Positions 21,906-29,137 are shown, numbered from the stretch's first letter. The stretch: DNA of 29,879 nt from a virus (IMGVR_UViG_3300048837_000288:1-29879), one strand, 5' to 3'. Notes: a model not told the origin generated them from the letters alone. Made by a program: numbers and translations.

Positions 21906-22312
21906 TCCTGCCGCCACTCCTTTGCCCGTGCATCCCATGCCCACCGAAACTTACCGAGCAGCCTGGACACTTTCGCCAGGCCGAACACTTCAAGCTGTTC
22001 CTCCGCCTTGTGGATCGGCATCCCGAACACCGCCACCAGCACCACCGGCGCGAGTTCGCGCTTAATGCGATTGTTGAGCGTCCGGCAGCTATGCCCACAG
22101 AACACCTGTCCGGCCCGCGCCCAAAAATGATTGCCACAATGGGCGCATTGTTCTGGTGTGCGTTTGACGCCGATGCCGTCCACTTTTCGATGCTTGCGGT
22201 GTTGACGCCGCCCGCGCGTCTGCCGTTTGCGCGGCCTGCGGACTGACGTCACCCCTACCCCAGCCATTTCGCCGGCGTCAACTGCCGGCCACGTTACGAA
22301 TCGGGCGTCCAC
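21902..22312 (-). CDS. Unknown zinc-finger protein
   Basis: A 136-residue basic protein. It starts at GTG 22312, supported by AAGGAG 8 bases upstream. Residues about 20-45 are Arg/Lys/His-rich (RRPRKRQTRGRRQHRKHRK), followed by a single zinc module CAHCGNHFWARAGQVFCGHSC. The latter is the same CxxC...CxxxC type used in this phage's HNH proteins, here without an HNH domain. The C-terminal half is helical with KAEEQLEVFGLAKVSRLLG. DNA or RNA binding is likely. The overlap with the preceding gene is 19 bases. Confidence 0.6.
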   Translation of the reverse strand: MDARFVTWPAVDAGEMAGVGVTSVRRPRKRQTRGRRQHRKHRKVDGIGVKRTPEQCAHCGNHFWARAGQVFCGHSCRTLNNRIKRELAPVVLVAVFGMPIHKAEEQLEVFGLAKVSRLLGKFRWAWDARAKEWRQE

Positions 22313-22653
22313 TCTTGCATCTCCTTCCGCACGCTAAGCACGCGATTCCACGTTCCATCCCACTCCCAGCGGTCGCGGGGTAGGGCTTTCATGGATGCTT
22401 GAATGACGGGGACGGCGTAAACATTCGCGCGCTCGACGAGTTGCCGCAGCATCCCCAATGGCAGCACCGCGACGATCAGATCAGGCGTGCGCGCGCGATT
22501 GGTGATCAGCGTCCAGGCGTCAACCGCAGAGTAGGCGCGACCGGGCGGATTGACTTGCACGATCTCATACGCCGACAGGCTGCGCCGCTGCGCCGGTGTC
22601 GGCGCGTGCCGCGAAAACCACACGCACGTCTTCGGCTTCGGACTATAGGCCAT
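22294..22653 (-). CDS. Unknown small alpha/beta protein (WFSRH-type)
   Basis: A 119-residue protein starting at ATG 22653 within the end of the helicase gene (11-base overlap). It begins with a strand-like CVWFSRHAPTPAQRRSL, then alternating pieces YEIVQVNPPGR, DLIVAVLPLGMLRQLVERA and AVPVIQASM, consistent with a small Rossmann-like fold. Phage and bacterial hypothetical proteins with a similar W-F-S-R-H-x-P-T-x-x-Q opening are known to me, but I cannot assign a function. A structural similarity to Csx16/CARF-type small sensors is conceivable but unproven. Confidence 0.6.
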   Translation of the reverse strand: MAYSPKPKTCVWFSRHAPTPAQRRSLSAYEIVQVNPPGRAYSAVDAWTLITNRARTPDLIVAVLPLGMLRQLVERANVYAVPVIQASMKALPRDRWEWDGTWNRVLSVRKEMQEWTPDS

Positions 22654-24076
22654 GACCGCCCGCCCCCACTCCAAGCGCCGCCAAGTCGATCACCGTCGTC
22701 TTCGCGTCCTGCACGCGCGTCGTTACCCCTTCCCAATACAGCGCGAAACTGGCCGCCGGCCCGTTGCGGTGCTTGACCAAGTTCATCTCCAAGCGGTGCG
22801 CGTCGGCCGACGTGTCATACACGTATTCCCTGTAAAGCATGAAGATCAAGTCGGCGTCCTGCTCGATCTGTCCACTGTCGCGCAAGTCGCTCGGCAGCGG
22901 GCGCTTGTCCTGCCGCTGCTCGACCGCCCGCGACAACTGCGCGGCCAGCACCACCGGCACGTCCAATTCCATCGCCAGCTGCTTCATGGTGATCGAGAGA
23001 TCGGACACTTCTTCGTAGCGGCTTTGCCGGCGCTTGCCTTCGTCGTCGTGGCCCTGCATCAACTGCAGGTAATCGACGATCACGAGCGACAGACCGTGCG
23101 TCCGCTTCCAGCGCCGCGCCAATAACTTGACGCGCTGCGGCGTAATGCGTCCACTCGCTTCGATCAGGATCGGCAGCTTGCTAATCTGACCCGCGCCGGC
23201 CATGTAACGCCGGCGCTCGTCTGCCGTCATCATCTCCGGATGCGCGACGTGTTCGAGTGGGACGCCTGTTTCCACCGCGATCATGCGATCCACGATCTGC
23301 TCAGCGCCCATCTCCAACGACAGGACGCCGACCGTGTGACCGGCCCGCGCCGCCGCCAGCGCCATGTTGACGAGTACCGCCGACTTGCCCATCCCAGGCC
23401 GACCGGCCAGCACGATCAAGTCCTTGCGCTGCAGGCCGTGCGTGATCGCGTCCACGTCCGTCCAGCCAGTCGGGACGCCGTCCGGCGCGTCCGGCGACTC
23501 AATCCGCGCCATCGCGTGATCCAAGCGCGCGCCGACCAGTTCGATCAAGTCCGGCGTCGGCTTGTCGAACGTCGCATCGCGCACCGCCGTGAAATCGCGC
23601 TCGGCATCGGCCAGCACGTCTTCAACGCTGCGCTTCTCATCGAGTGCCAGCCCGCGCAGGCTGTCGCTGAATTGGAGCATGCGCCGGCGCACCGCCGTGC
23701 GTGCGACCATCTGCGCGTAGGTGTCCACATAAAGCGACGATGGCGTGCTGTTCAGAAGCTGCGTCAGGTAGACGACGCCGCCGATGTCGTCCAGCTTGCC
23801 CATGTTCTTTAGTTCTTCAGAGAGCGCGATGTAGTCGAGCGTGTCCCCGCGTCCGCGCATCCGCGCCATCGCTTCCCACACGATCTGATTGCGCGTGATG
23901 AAGAAGTCCGTCGGGCGCACGATCAGCGCAGCGTCTTCGAAAGCGTCCACATTCATCAGCACCGAGCCGACCAGCGCGCGCTCGGCGTCTTCGCTGTATG
24001 GGATCGCGTCGGGAGACATAAACTGCGCTTTGATCACCTTGTCATTTCCGTTACTGCTGCCGTTCGTGTTGTTCAA
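22643..24076 (-). CDS. dnaB: Replicative DNA helicase (DnaB-type)
   Basis: A 477-residue full-length hexameric helicase. The N-terminal domain (about 25-125) has SEDAERALVGSVLMN, as in DnaB. The RecA-like domain has Walker A GRPGMGKS (about 225-232), SLEMGAEQ (about 253-260) and Walker B LVIVDYLQLM (about 330-340), then LSRAVEQRQDKRP and SGQIEQDADLIFMLYR with the arginine-finger region. It starts at TTG 24076, overlapping the initiator stop in a TTGA arrangement, with GGGAG 7 bases upstream. It follows the initiator gene, which probably loads it at the origin inside that gene. Confidence 0.95.
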   Translation of the reverse strand: MNNTNGSSNGNDKVIKAQFMSPDAIPYSEDAERALVGSVLMNVDAFEDAALIVRPTDFFITRNQIVWEAMARMRGRGDTLDYIALSEELKNMGKLDDIGGVVYLTQLLNSTPSSLYVDTYAQMVARTAVRRRMLQFSDSLRGLALDEKRSVEDVLADAERDFTAVRDATFDKPTPDLIELVGARLDHAMARIESPDAPDGVPTGWTDVDAITHGLQRKDLIVLAGRPGMGKSAVLVNMALAAARAGHTVGVLSLEMGAEQIVDRMIAVETGVPLEHVAHPEMMTADERRRYMAGAGQISKLPILIEASGRITPQRVKLLARRWKRTHGLSLVIVDYLQLMQGHDDEGKRRQSRYEEVSDLSITMKQLAMELDVPVVLAAQLSRAVEQRQDKRPLPSDLRDSGQIEQDADLIFMLYREYVYDTSADAHRLEMNLVKHRNGPAASFALYWEGVTTRVQDAKTTVIDLAALGVGAGGHGL

Positions 24077-25419
24077 GTGGCGCTCCCTTCTTTAAGTTGG
24101 CGTCTTGCCTGTTCCATTTCTGCCTTGATCGCTGCGAGTTCCTCCGGCGTCGCGCGCGGCTTCGCGGCGTCTGCCGCCCGCTGCGCGTTCTCGGCCTGCT
24201 GCCGCTGCCGGCCCTGCTGTGCGCGCTGTTTCTCCGAGGCCCACGCGCGCCAAGCGTCGGTGAATTTCACGATGTCGATGGGCAAGCTGGCGTCGCGGTG
24301 TTTCAGCTTGTACCCCGCGGCAAACTGCGCGACATGCTGCGGCTGTGCCGGCGCGCTGATCAGGCCCACCACCACCTTCTTGCCGCTGCCGTTGGGCGCA
24401 AAGGCGTCATTCTGCCGCAGCAGCCATGACACGATCTTGCCGGCGCGGGAATGATCGCCGCGCGCCATTTCGCGAATGCTGTCCCTGTCCGTCACGCCGA
24501 ACACGTGCGCGCACACCGCCTCGAACATGGCGTTGCGCTCGTCTGCGCTCGGCTTGTAGTAGGGTGACGGCTCGGCGGCGGCGGCGGGGGGTGCTTTAGC
24601 GGAACTTTCGGGGGGTGCCTTACGCTTGCTTTTGCGCGTGTCACCCTTCACCGTGACAGCTTCTTTAACAGGAGTGGTGTCGGTGCTGTCTGCTGCTGCT
24701 GAGACTTCAGTATGCGAAGCGTCCTGTGCAGCGACGGTGTTCTTTCCGTCGCTAAGTGCGGACGTGATCGGCGTGTCTGCTAGAGGTGAATTACTAGCGT
24801 TGCTAATGTTTGTATTTGTATTTGGGCTTGTGTTTGTGCTTGTATTTGTTAGGGTACGTCCGACGTTACTACCATGATAACGTCCGACGTTACTATGGTC
24901 GTATCGTCCGACGTTACTACCCCCATCATCGGGATCGTCAGTTGACGCCGTTTCTTCTCTCGGTGTAACGTCCGACGTTACTACCCCTTTGCCCATACGG
25001 GCGGCGCTGGCGTTTGCGGTGCGCTTGCGATTCACCAGGTTGCGCTCGGCGGTTCGCTGCTCAAGGCGATCCCAATCCGGATCGTCGCCAAGCCGCCACA
25101 TCTGGCCTTTGTCCTGCAGGTAGCCGGCGCGTTCAATGAAGCCAAGCTGTTCAAGACTCTTGAGCGCCCGCGAGATTGCCGGACGACCTAAGCCGCAGCC
25201 ACCGAAGCGGCGCGGCTCACCCGTTTTGCGGTCGGTGTATTCGAAGCCGTGTTCAAACATGGACAAGCTGAGACAGCTTGTGCGTGACGACACCTTGTCC
25301 TGCCAGCCCATGATGTGACGGGTGGCAAACAGCAGCACGCGCAGCTCGGCATCGGTGATGTGCGCCAGCGCCCGATCCACATACTCGTTGAAGGTTACGA
25401 ACGTGTTGGGGACGCTCAT
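24073..25419 (-). CDS. Replication initiator (lambda O / RepO-like, winged helix)
   Basis: A 448-residue protein that probably binds the origin and recruits the helicase encoded next. Residues about 1-125 are a winged-helix like phage replication protein O N-terminal domains: TFVTFNEYVDRALAHITDAELRVLLF, ATRHIMGWQDKVSS and GRPAISRALKSLEQLGFIERAG. The middle (about 145-290) is a disordered Ser/Thr/Asn linker with three SNVGR repeats that correspond to DNA iterons. The C-terminal region (about 290-375) contains a helical domain with SREMARGDHSRAGKIVSWLL-like sequence, then a long helix (EKQRAQQGRQRQQAENAQRA). ATG overlaps the methyltransferase stop. Its layout is that of lambda O with the origin in its own gene. 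Confidence 0.85.
   Translation of the reverse strand: MSVPNTFVTFNEYVDRALAHITDAELRVLLFATRHIMGWQDKVSSRTSCLSLSMFEHGFEYTDRKTGEPRRFGGCGLGRPAISRALKSLEQLGFIERAGYLQDKGQMWRLGDDPDWDRLEQRTAERNLVNRKRTANASAARMGKGVVTSDVTPREETASTDDPDDGGSNVGRYDHSNVGRYHGSNVGRTLTNTSTNTSPNTNTNISNASNSPLADTPITSALSDGKNTVAAQDASHTEVSAAADSTDTTPVKEAVTVKGDTRKSKRKAPPESSAKAPPAAAAEPSPYYKPSADERNAMFEAVCAHVFGVTDRDSIREMARGDHSRAGKIVSWLLRQNDAFAPNGSGKKVVVGLISAPAQPQHVAQFAAGYKLKHRDASLPIDIVKFTDAWRAWASEKQRAQQGRQRQQAENAQRAADAAKPRATPEELAAIKAEMEQARRQLKEGSAT
24801..24983. other. Predicted origin of replication (iterons and T-rich region)
   Basis: CGTCCGACGTTACTA is repeated four times at 24857-24871, 24881-24895, 24905-24919 and 24969-24983. The first three are spaced exactly 24 bases, about two turns. 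Each has a palindromic core around a central C; the fourth is a perfect 17-bp palindrome (24965-24981), the second 15 bp (24878-24892). Directly beside them 24801-24850 has only 16 G/C of 50, with T-rich plus strand, a likely unwinding region. Copies 1-3 encode SNVGR, but copy 4 is read in another frame, so the DNA itself is conserved. The layout matches lambda-type origins inside the initiator gene. Confidence 0.75.
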
Positions 25420-26327
25420 TCAGCACCGCCTTCCCGCGCCTGCGCGTCTAGGTACTCGCGTACCGCCTGCGCGATGGGCAGGACGACTTGCGGGACGACC
25501 GCGTTACCGAGCGCCTTGATGCGCGGCGTGCGGTTCTTAGCGCCCGTGACGACGCGAGGCGGTTCGTAGTCGTGCTGGTCGTGTCCAAGTCCGGCAGGCC
25601 AGCGATGTCCGTCCAGCCAAGCGGAAAGCCCATCAGCAGTTCCACCCAATCGGGATTGAGTTGCCCTTGCAAGCCGCTGACGTCGGTTCGCAAACTGCGG
25701 TTCTGTCCGCCGCCGTGCGATCCGATACTGTCTGCTGCGCTCGGTGTTGCCCAAAGCGGTGCATCTTGCGGGTTTCTGAACGGTTGCACCAACGCAGACC
25801 CACCGTTCCCGTTTGTGCGGTGCGCCGACACCTGAAGCGGAAACACGTCCCCATTCCGCGTCATACCCCATTTCGGCAAGCGCCCTGAGAAACTCTGCAA
25901 AGGTGTTCCCATCATCGATGCTTGTAAATCCTGGGACATTCTCAAAAAGCGCAGCATAGGGGCGCACCTCCTCAATTACGCGAAACAGTTCAGGCACAAG
26001 GTAGCGGTCGTCATTCACGCCGAGGCGCTTACCGGCCAGCGAGAACGGTTGGCATGGGTACCCCGCCACGATCACGTCAACGTGCGGCAGGTCGTGACAG
26101 TCGTAGATGTCGGTATGCAGTTGGGCGTTGGGCCAATATTGCGGCGCGTGCTTTCGCAGCACCTTTTGACAGTAGGGGTCGATCTCGACTTGCCAGCGCA
26201 CGTCGAAGCCGGCAGCGGTGAAAGCCAAGTCGATGCCGCCGATGCCGGAGAACAATGACCCGACTGTGTAAGTTGGTTCGTTCGGGGGTTGGCGATCAGG
26301 ATCGCCGCGTGTTACAATGTCACTCAT
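25416..26327 (-). CDS. C5-cytosine DNA methyltransferase
   Basis: A 303-residue enzyme that methylates cytosine at carbon 5. Motif I is LFSGIGGIDLAF, motif IV VAGYPCQPFSLAG with the catalytic Cys, motif VI ENVPGF, motif VIII-like GAPHKRERW and motif X GNAVVPQVVLPIAQAV. The region between VIII and IX holds a short target-recognition part with ANRRQRLARATQ and GTADGLSAWLDGHRWPAG, so specificity cannot be read. ATG 26327 is preferred over GTG 26339, because AAGGTGA lies 8 bases upstream. It is the first gene of the replication operon, behind a strong promoter. It may protect phage DNA against host restriction. No cognate endonuclease is adjacent. Confidence 0.92.
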   Translation of the reverse strand: MSDIVTRGDPDRQPPNEPTYTVGSLFSGIGGIDLAFTAAGFDVRWQVEIDPYCQKVLRKHAPQYWPNAQLHTDIYDCHDLPHVDVIVAGYPCQPFSLAGKRLGVNDDRYLVPELFRVIEEVRPYAALFENVPGFTSIDDGNTFAEFLRALAEMGYDAEWGRVSASGVGAPHKRERWVCVGATVQKPARCTALGNTERSRQYRIARRRTEPQFANRRQRLARATQSRLGGTADGLSAWLDGHRWPAGLGHDQHDYEPPRVVTGAKNRTPRIKALGNAVVPQVVLPIAQAVREYLDAQAREGGAE

Positions 26328-26353
26328 CGCAGAAGTCACCTTTCTGTGATCGT

Positions 26354-26383
26354 GTCACCGGACGTTCGCTGCGTCGCGGTGAC
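26354..26383 (+). terminator. 11-bp stem-loop with T-rich tail upstream of the C5 methyltransferase gene
   Basis: GTCACCGGACG (26354-26364) pairs with CGTC-g-CGGTGAC (26372-26383), 11 pairs with one bulged G and a seven-base loop. On the plus strand GTTTTGTTTG follows, so it looks like an intrinsic terminator for antisense transcription coming from the left. On the minus strand the same hairpin lies inside the leader of the methyltransferase mRNA, upstream of its ribosome binding site, and could be regulatory. Confidence 0.5.
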
Positions 26384-26422
26384 GTTTTGTTTGTGGCAAG
26401 CGTGCATAGCTACTCCGTCAGG

Positions 26423-26472
26423 GTAGCGCGACACGCTACAGGTATTATAGCACGATTGATGCGCAGGCGCAA
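26423..26472 (-). promoter_or_regulatory. Strong early promoter with hairpin at the start site
   Basis: On the minus strand a perfect TATAAT (26444-26449) is preceded by TGC (extended -10) and, 17 bases further upstream, by TTGCGC (26467-26472, three of six -35 matches). The expected start near 26437 lies at GTAGCG/CGCTAC (26423-26428 with 26434-26439), a six-base stem around a five-base loop, which may be a 5' mRNA stabiliser or an operator. It would drive the C5 methyltransferase, initiator and helicase genes. Confidence 0.7.
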
Positions 26473-26496
26473 CAGGTGGTGCGGTCGGCTTCCAAG

Positions 26497-26676
26497 TCAC
26501 TGCACATACTCCACCGGCGCATCGCCCAACGTCAGCAGGTCGGCTTCGAGTGTCAGCACGAGTGACAGCAGCGCCTCGCGCCAGTCGTCGTCGAACAGGC
26601 CGGCGGCGGTCATGGCGTCGATGAACAGGTCAGCGGCAGCGAGTACCGCGGGGAAGTAGGTGATGTCGGGGGTCAC
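26497..26676 (-). CDS. Unknown 59-residue acidic protein
   Basis: A short frame begins with GTG 26676, overlapping the TGA of the methyltransferase gene (GTGA), with GGAG 8 bases upstream. It encodes an acidic helical protein starting MTPDITYFPAVLAAADLFID and continuing DDDWREALLSLVLTLEADLL, ending VEYVQ. No gene of another type fits this interval. It is the last gene before the promoter region of the next operon, and small acidic proteins of this kind can be inhibitors or DNA mimics. No family is recognised. Confidence 0.6.
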   Translation of the reverse strand: MTPDITYFPAVLAAADLFIDAMTAAGLFDDDWREALLSLVLTLEADLLTLGDAPVEYVQ

Positions 26677-27986
26677 GGCTGCGCTCCTTCCGTGAACATG
26701 TAGGGCATGAACGGATTGCCGCGCTGTTCGGCCATGTACTCATTAAGCCGGCCCTGTAGCCGCATGTTTGCCAGTCGGACATATTCAGCATTGATCTCGC
26801 TGCCAATCCAGCGGCGCTTCAGTTGGCGCGCCACTAGCGCGACGGTGCCGGCTCCCATGAATGGATCGATTACGATGCCGCTAACGGTTGGCACATCGCA
26901 GTCACAGGTCGCCTTTTGTCCGTTCGATGAGCGCTTGCTATACGTAAATTCGCGGTAGTATCCCCCTAGCGCCGCTTTTGCTTCATCGGCCAATCGCTGC
27001 ACATCGGAGTCATTATTGCCCGCGCCGGTCATCGTCGAGCGTGCCTTACCGGCGTCGGCTAATCCGACCGCACGGATTGCGGCAAGGTGTTCGTCTGTTA
27101 GGCCGTGCCGCTCGAACAGTTCCAGCGCGCGGCGAGCCTGCGGCCTGTCTAGATTTAATTCACGTTCTTCGCTGTAGACGTCCCTATGCGGCGCGCCGCA
27201 TTTGCCACAGACTGCCGGTGGGCATCCGGCAAGGATGCACAGTTCAGCCAATTTAGGCGGCATGACGGCAAAGTGGCCGGCGGGGAACGGTTCAGGACTG
27301 ATTGTCCACACCGAGCGCCGATTGCGGGTCGCCTGCTTCTGTCGTTTGTCACGCGCCCAACGTCCGGTTCGGCTTTCGCCGCCATGCTGTAATTGAACGC
27401 GATTCAGTTCGCGCATGAAGTCGCCGCCGCCCGTATTGCTGGCCGGCTCCGCGATTGCCTCGGCGTCATACCAGTAGCGCGGCTGCTTTGTCAGCAGGTA
27501 GACCATTTCATGCGCGGTCGTGGTGCGGTCGCCAATGGGGGACGGCATCGGGTTCGGCTTGTGCCACACGATCTCGTCGCGCAGATACCAGCCGTCATCT
27601 TGGAGCGCGATTGCAAGGCGCGCCGGGATCATCATGCGGTCTTTTGCCTTGAAGCCGTACCGCGCCCCGTGATTGGAATATTCCGGCTGCCAATTGGCGC
27701 TGCGCTTTGCGCTCGATTGTCCACCCTTGCCGCTGCCGGCGTAGCTGTCCCCGGTGTTGAGCCAGAACGTGCCGTCGCTTCGGAGCACGCGGCGCAGTTC
27801 GCGGAACACCGTCACCAGCGCGGCCACGTATTCGGCGGGCGTCGTCTCAAGGCCGATCTGCCCGTCTGCGCCGTAGTCGCGCAAGCCGAAGTAAGGCGGC
27901 GACGTCACGCAGCAATTCACGCTTTCATCGGGCAGCGTCCGCAGGTAGGTCAGCGCGTCGGTGTTGTGAATTGTGTCGAGTTCCAT
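26673..27986 (-). CDS. Beta-class DNA methyltransferase (N6-adenine or N4-cytosine)
   Basis: A 437-residue amino-methyltransferase. The catalytic motif is TSPPYFGLRDYG near the N-terminus (motif IV), and the cofactor motif DPFMGAGTVALVA (motif I) near the C-terminus followed by IGSEINAEYVRLA, the permuted order of beta-class enzymes. SPPY is compatible with either base. An insertion (about 245-370) has CGKCGAP and a later CDCD, perhaps a zinc site, and charged helices that could carry target recognition. The start is ATG 27986, sharing one base with the upstream TAA, with GAGG upstream. No paired restriction enzyme is visible. Protection of phage DNA is inferred. Confidence 0.9.
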   Translation of the reverse strand: MELDTIHNTDALTYLRTLPDESVNCCVTSPPYFGLRDYGADGQIGLETTPAEYVAALVTVFRELRRVLRSDGTFWLNTGDSYAGSGKGGQSSAKRSANWQPEYSNHGARYGFKAKDRMMIPARLAIALQDDGWYLRDEIVWHKPNPMPSPIGDRTTTAHEMVYLLTKQPRYWYDAEAIAEPASNTGGGDFMRELNRVQLQHGGESRTGRWARDKRQKQATRNRRSVWTISPEPFPAGHFAVMPPKLAELCILAGCPPAVCGKCGAPHRDVYSEERELNLDRPQARRALELFERHGLTDEHLAAIRAVGLADAGKARSTMTGAGNNDSDVQRLADEAKAALGGYYREFTYSKRSSNGQKATCDCDVPTVSGIVIDPFMGAGTVALVARQLKRRWIGSEINAEYVRLANMRLQGRLNEYMAEQRGNPFMPYMFTEGAQP

Positions 27987-28330
27987 TAGTACGCCTCGAT
28001 CACAAGCTCGACGTCGGGGTAGCGCCACATGAACAGCTTGGCGCGCAGCTTGAACGCTTCCGTCTGCGTGGCGCGTCCGCCCTTGACGTCCACCGCGACG
28101 CGCTGCCCGTCGGCGCGCAGGTAGTCAAAGTCCGGCGTGTAGGTGATCGCCCGCACGCGCTTGCCGTGGCGCGTGAACGGCTCCAACAGCGTATAGCGCG
28201 GGTGAACGCGCAGGTCGGTGATTTCGCCGGCCTCGACAAGACTGCGCAGGTGGTAGTAGTGCCACGCTTCGGCCTGACTGTCGAAACAGTAGCCGTCCGC
28301 TTCGGTCGCGGTGTTGTGGTATTTGGGCAA
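27986..28330 (-). CDS. DUF1064-family protein (putative PD-(D/E)XK nuclease)
   Basis: A 114-residue phage protein of the DUF1064 type. Features: FDSQAEAWHYYHLRSLVEAGEI with the conserved Glu, LRVHPRYTLL, then YTPDFDYL and VAVDVKGGR. Glu, the Asp of PDF and the Asp-Val-Lys triad give the PD-(D/E)XK arrangement known for Holliday-junction resolvases and Vsr-like nucleases. It begins with TTG at 28330, backed by AAAGGAG 7 bases upstream. The stop overlaps the methyltransferase ATG by one base. A role in recombination or DNA processing near RecT- and methyltransferase genes is likely. Confidence 0.8.
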   Translation of the reverse strand: MPKYHNTATEADGYCFDSQAEAWHYYHLRSLVEAGEITDLRVHPRYTLLEPFTRHGKRVRAITYTPDFDYLRADGQRVAVDVKGGRATQTEAFKLRAKLFMWRYPDVELVIEAY

Positions 28331-28351
28331 GTGCGACTCCTTTCGCGTTGA

Positions 28352-28380
28352 CGCGGGCCAGCAGTTGACGCCGGCCCGCG
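28352..28380 (-). repeat. 8-bp GC-rich stem-loop upstream of DUF1064 gene
   Basis: CGCGGGCC (28352-28359) pairs exactly with GGCCCGCG (28373-28380) around a 13-base loop. There is no T-tract on the minus strand. As with 10365-10394, the stem lies just upstream of a gene's ribosome binding site. GTTGACGC occurs twice around it, at 28347 and 28364. Confidence 0.45.
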
Positions 28381-28396
28381 CGGTTGTCGGTGGGTG

Positions 28397-29137
28397 TTAG
28401 TCGCCGGCCTGCTGCAGCTCGGCAGGGCGCACGACGCGCAGACGCGCATACTTGCGCGCCATCCGGCGGTGGTGGCTGTCCATGCGCTTGGCGTTGCTGT
28501 GTTCGGCGCAGTAGGCCGAAATGGAGTGCGCGCTGATCCGCACCGGCTTGTCACAGTCGGCGTGTGAGCAGGTCGTCACCCGTCCGGCAGCGGCGCGGTC
28601 ACGGATGCGCTGTTCGCGTCGGACGCGCTCAATGCGCGCCTGTTCGCGGTAGCAGTCAATGCAGTAGCTGCTTACCGCCGACGGCGTGACGTGGCGCGGC
28701 GTCGCGCCACAGCGCGCGCACGGCTTGTTCGGGTCACGCAGCGTCGCCTTCGCTTTGTAGTGCTTATGTCGCACCTCGGCGGCGCACTCGACGCAGTAGT
28801 TCCCAAGCCGGTGGCCGTAGTCTTGCCGCGGGCGCTTGCCGCAGCGCGGACACAGGCCGTCCTTGCGATACAGGCGCGGCACCTTGAATAAGTTGTAGGC
28901 GTCCAAGCCTAAGCCGGTCATGCGGTAGACGTGTTCGTCGGGGGCGGCGGAACGCGGCGCGATATAGCCGCGTCCCACCAGCGACGTGACGATCTGCCCG
29001 TGAACGTCGCTCAGGTCGATAAAGTAGTCACCCTTCAGGCGCAGGGCGTTCATTGCGCCCAAGACGTTGAACTGCGCGATTGTGAGATACATGCGGCCAT
29101 GCTTCGGGTGATTGCGGTGTCCCTTGCGGCCTTCCAC
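28397..29137 (-). CDS. Putative DNA-binding protein: winged helix plus three zinc modules
   Basis: A 246-residue protein from GTG 29137, whose GTG overlaps the upstream TAG (TAGTG) and has GAGGTG about 7 bases upstream. Residues about 15-80 look like a winged helix (TIAQFNVLGAMNALRLKG, VHGQIVTSLVGRGYIA, YRMTGLGLDAY). Then come three Cys-rich modules with the same pattern: CPRC/CVEC, CARC/CIDC and CSHADC/C-H, ending in a basic tail (RMDSHHRRMARKYARLR). No HNH domain is seen. Tandem zinc modules like those of the phage's homing endonucleases suggest a transcription regulator or a nuclease relic. It follows the RecT-like gene in the early operon. Confidence 0.65.
   Translation of the reverse strand: MEGRKGHRNHPKHGRMYLTIAQFNVLGAMNALRLKGDYFIDLSDVHGQIVTSLVGRGYIAPRSAAPDEHVYRMTGLGLDAYNLFKVPRLYRKDGLCPRCGKRPRQDYGHRLGNYCVECAAEVRHKHYKAKATLRDPNKPCARCGATPRHVTPSAVSSYCIDCYREQARIERVRREQRIRDRAAAGRVTTCSHADCDKPVRISAHSISAYCAEHSNAKRMDSHHRRMARKYARLRVVRPAELQQAGD

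Noticed and set aside
24745-24850. Microsatellite-like T-rich stretch as a pseudogene scar
   Set aside because: It stays in frame and encodes a Thr/Asn/Ser linker of the initiator; it is better explained as an unwinding region beside iterons.
26673-28028. 451-residue version of the beta-class methyltransferase
   Set aside because: The first 14 codons overlap the DUF1064 gene; the ATG at 27986 has GAGG upstream and overlaps the stop by one base.
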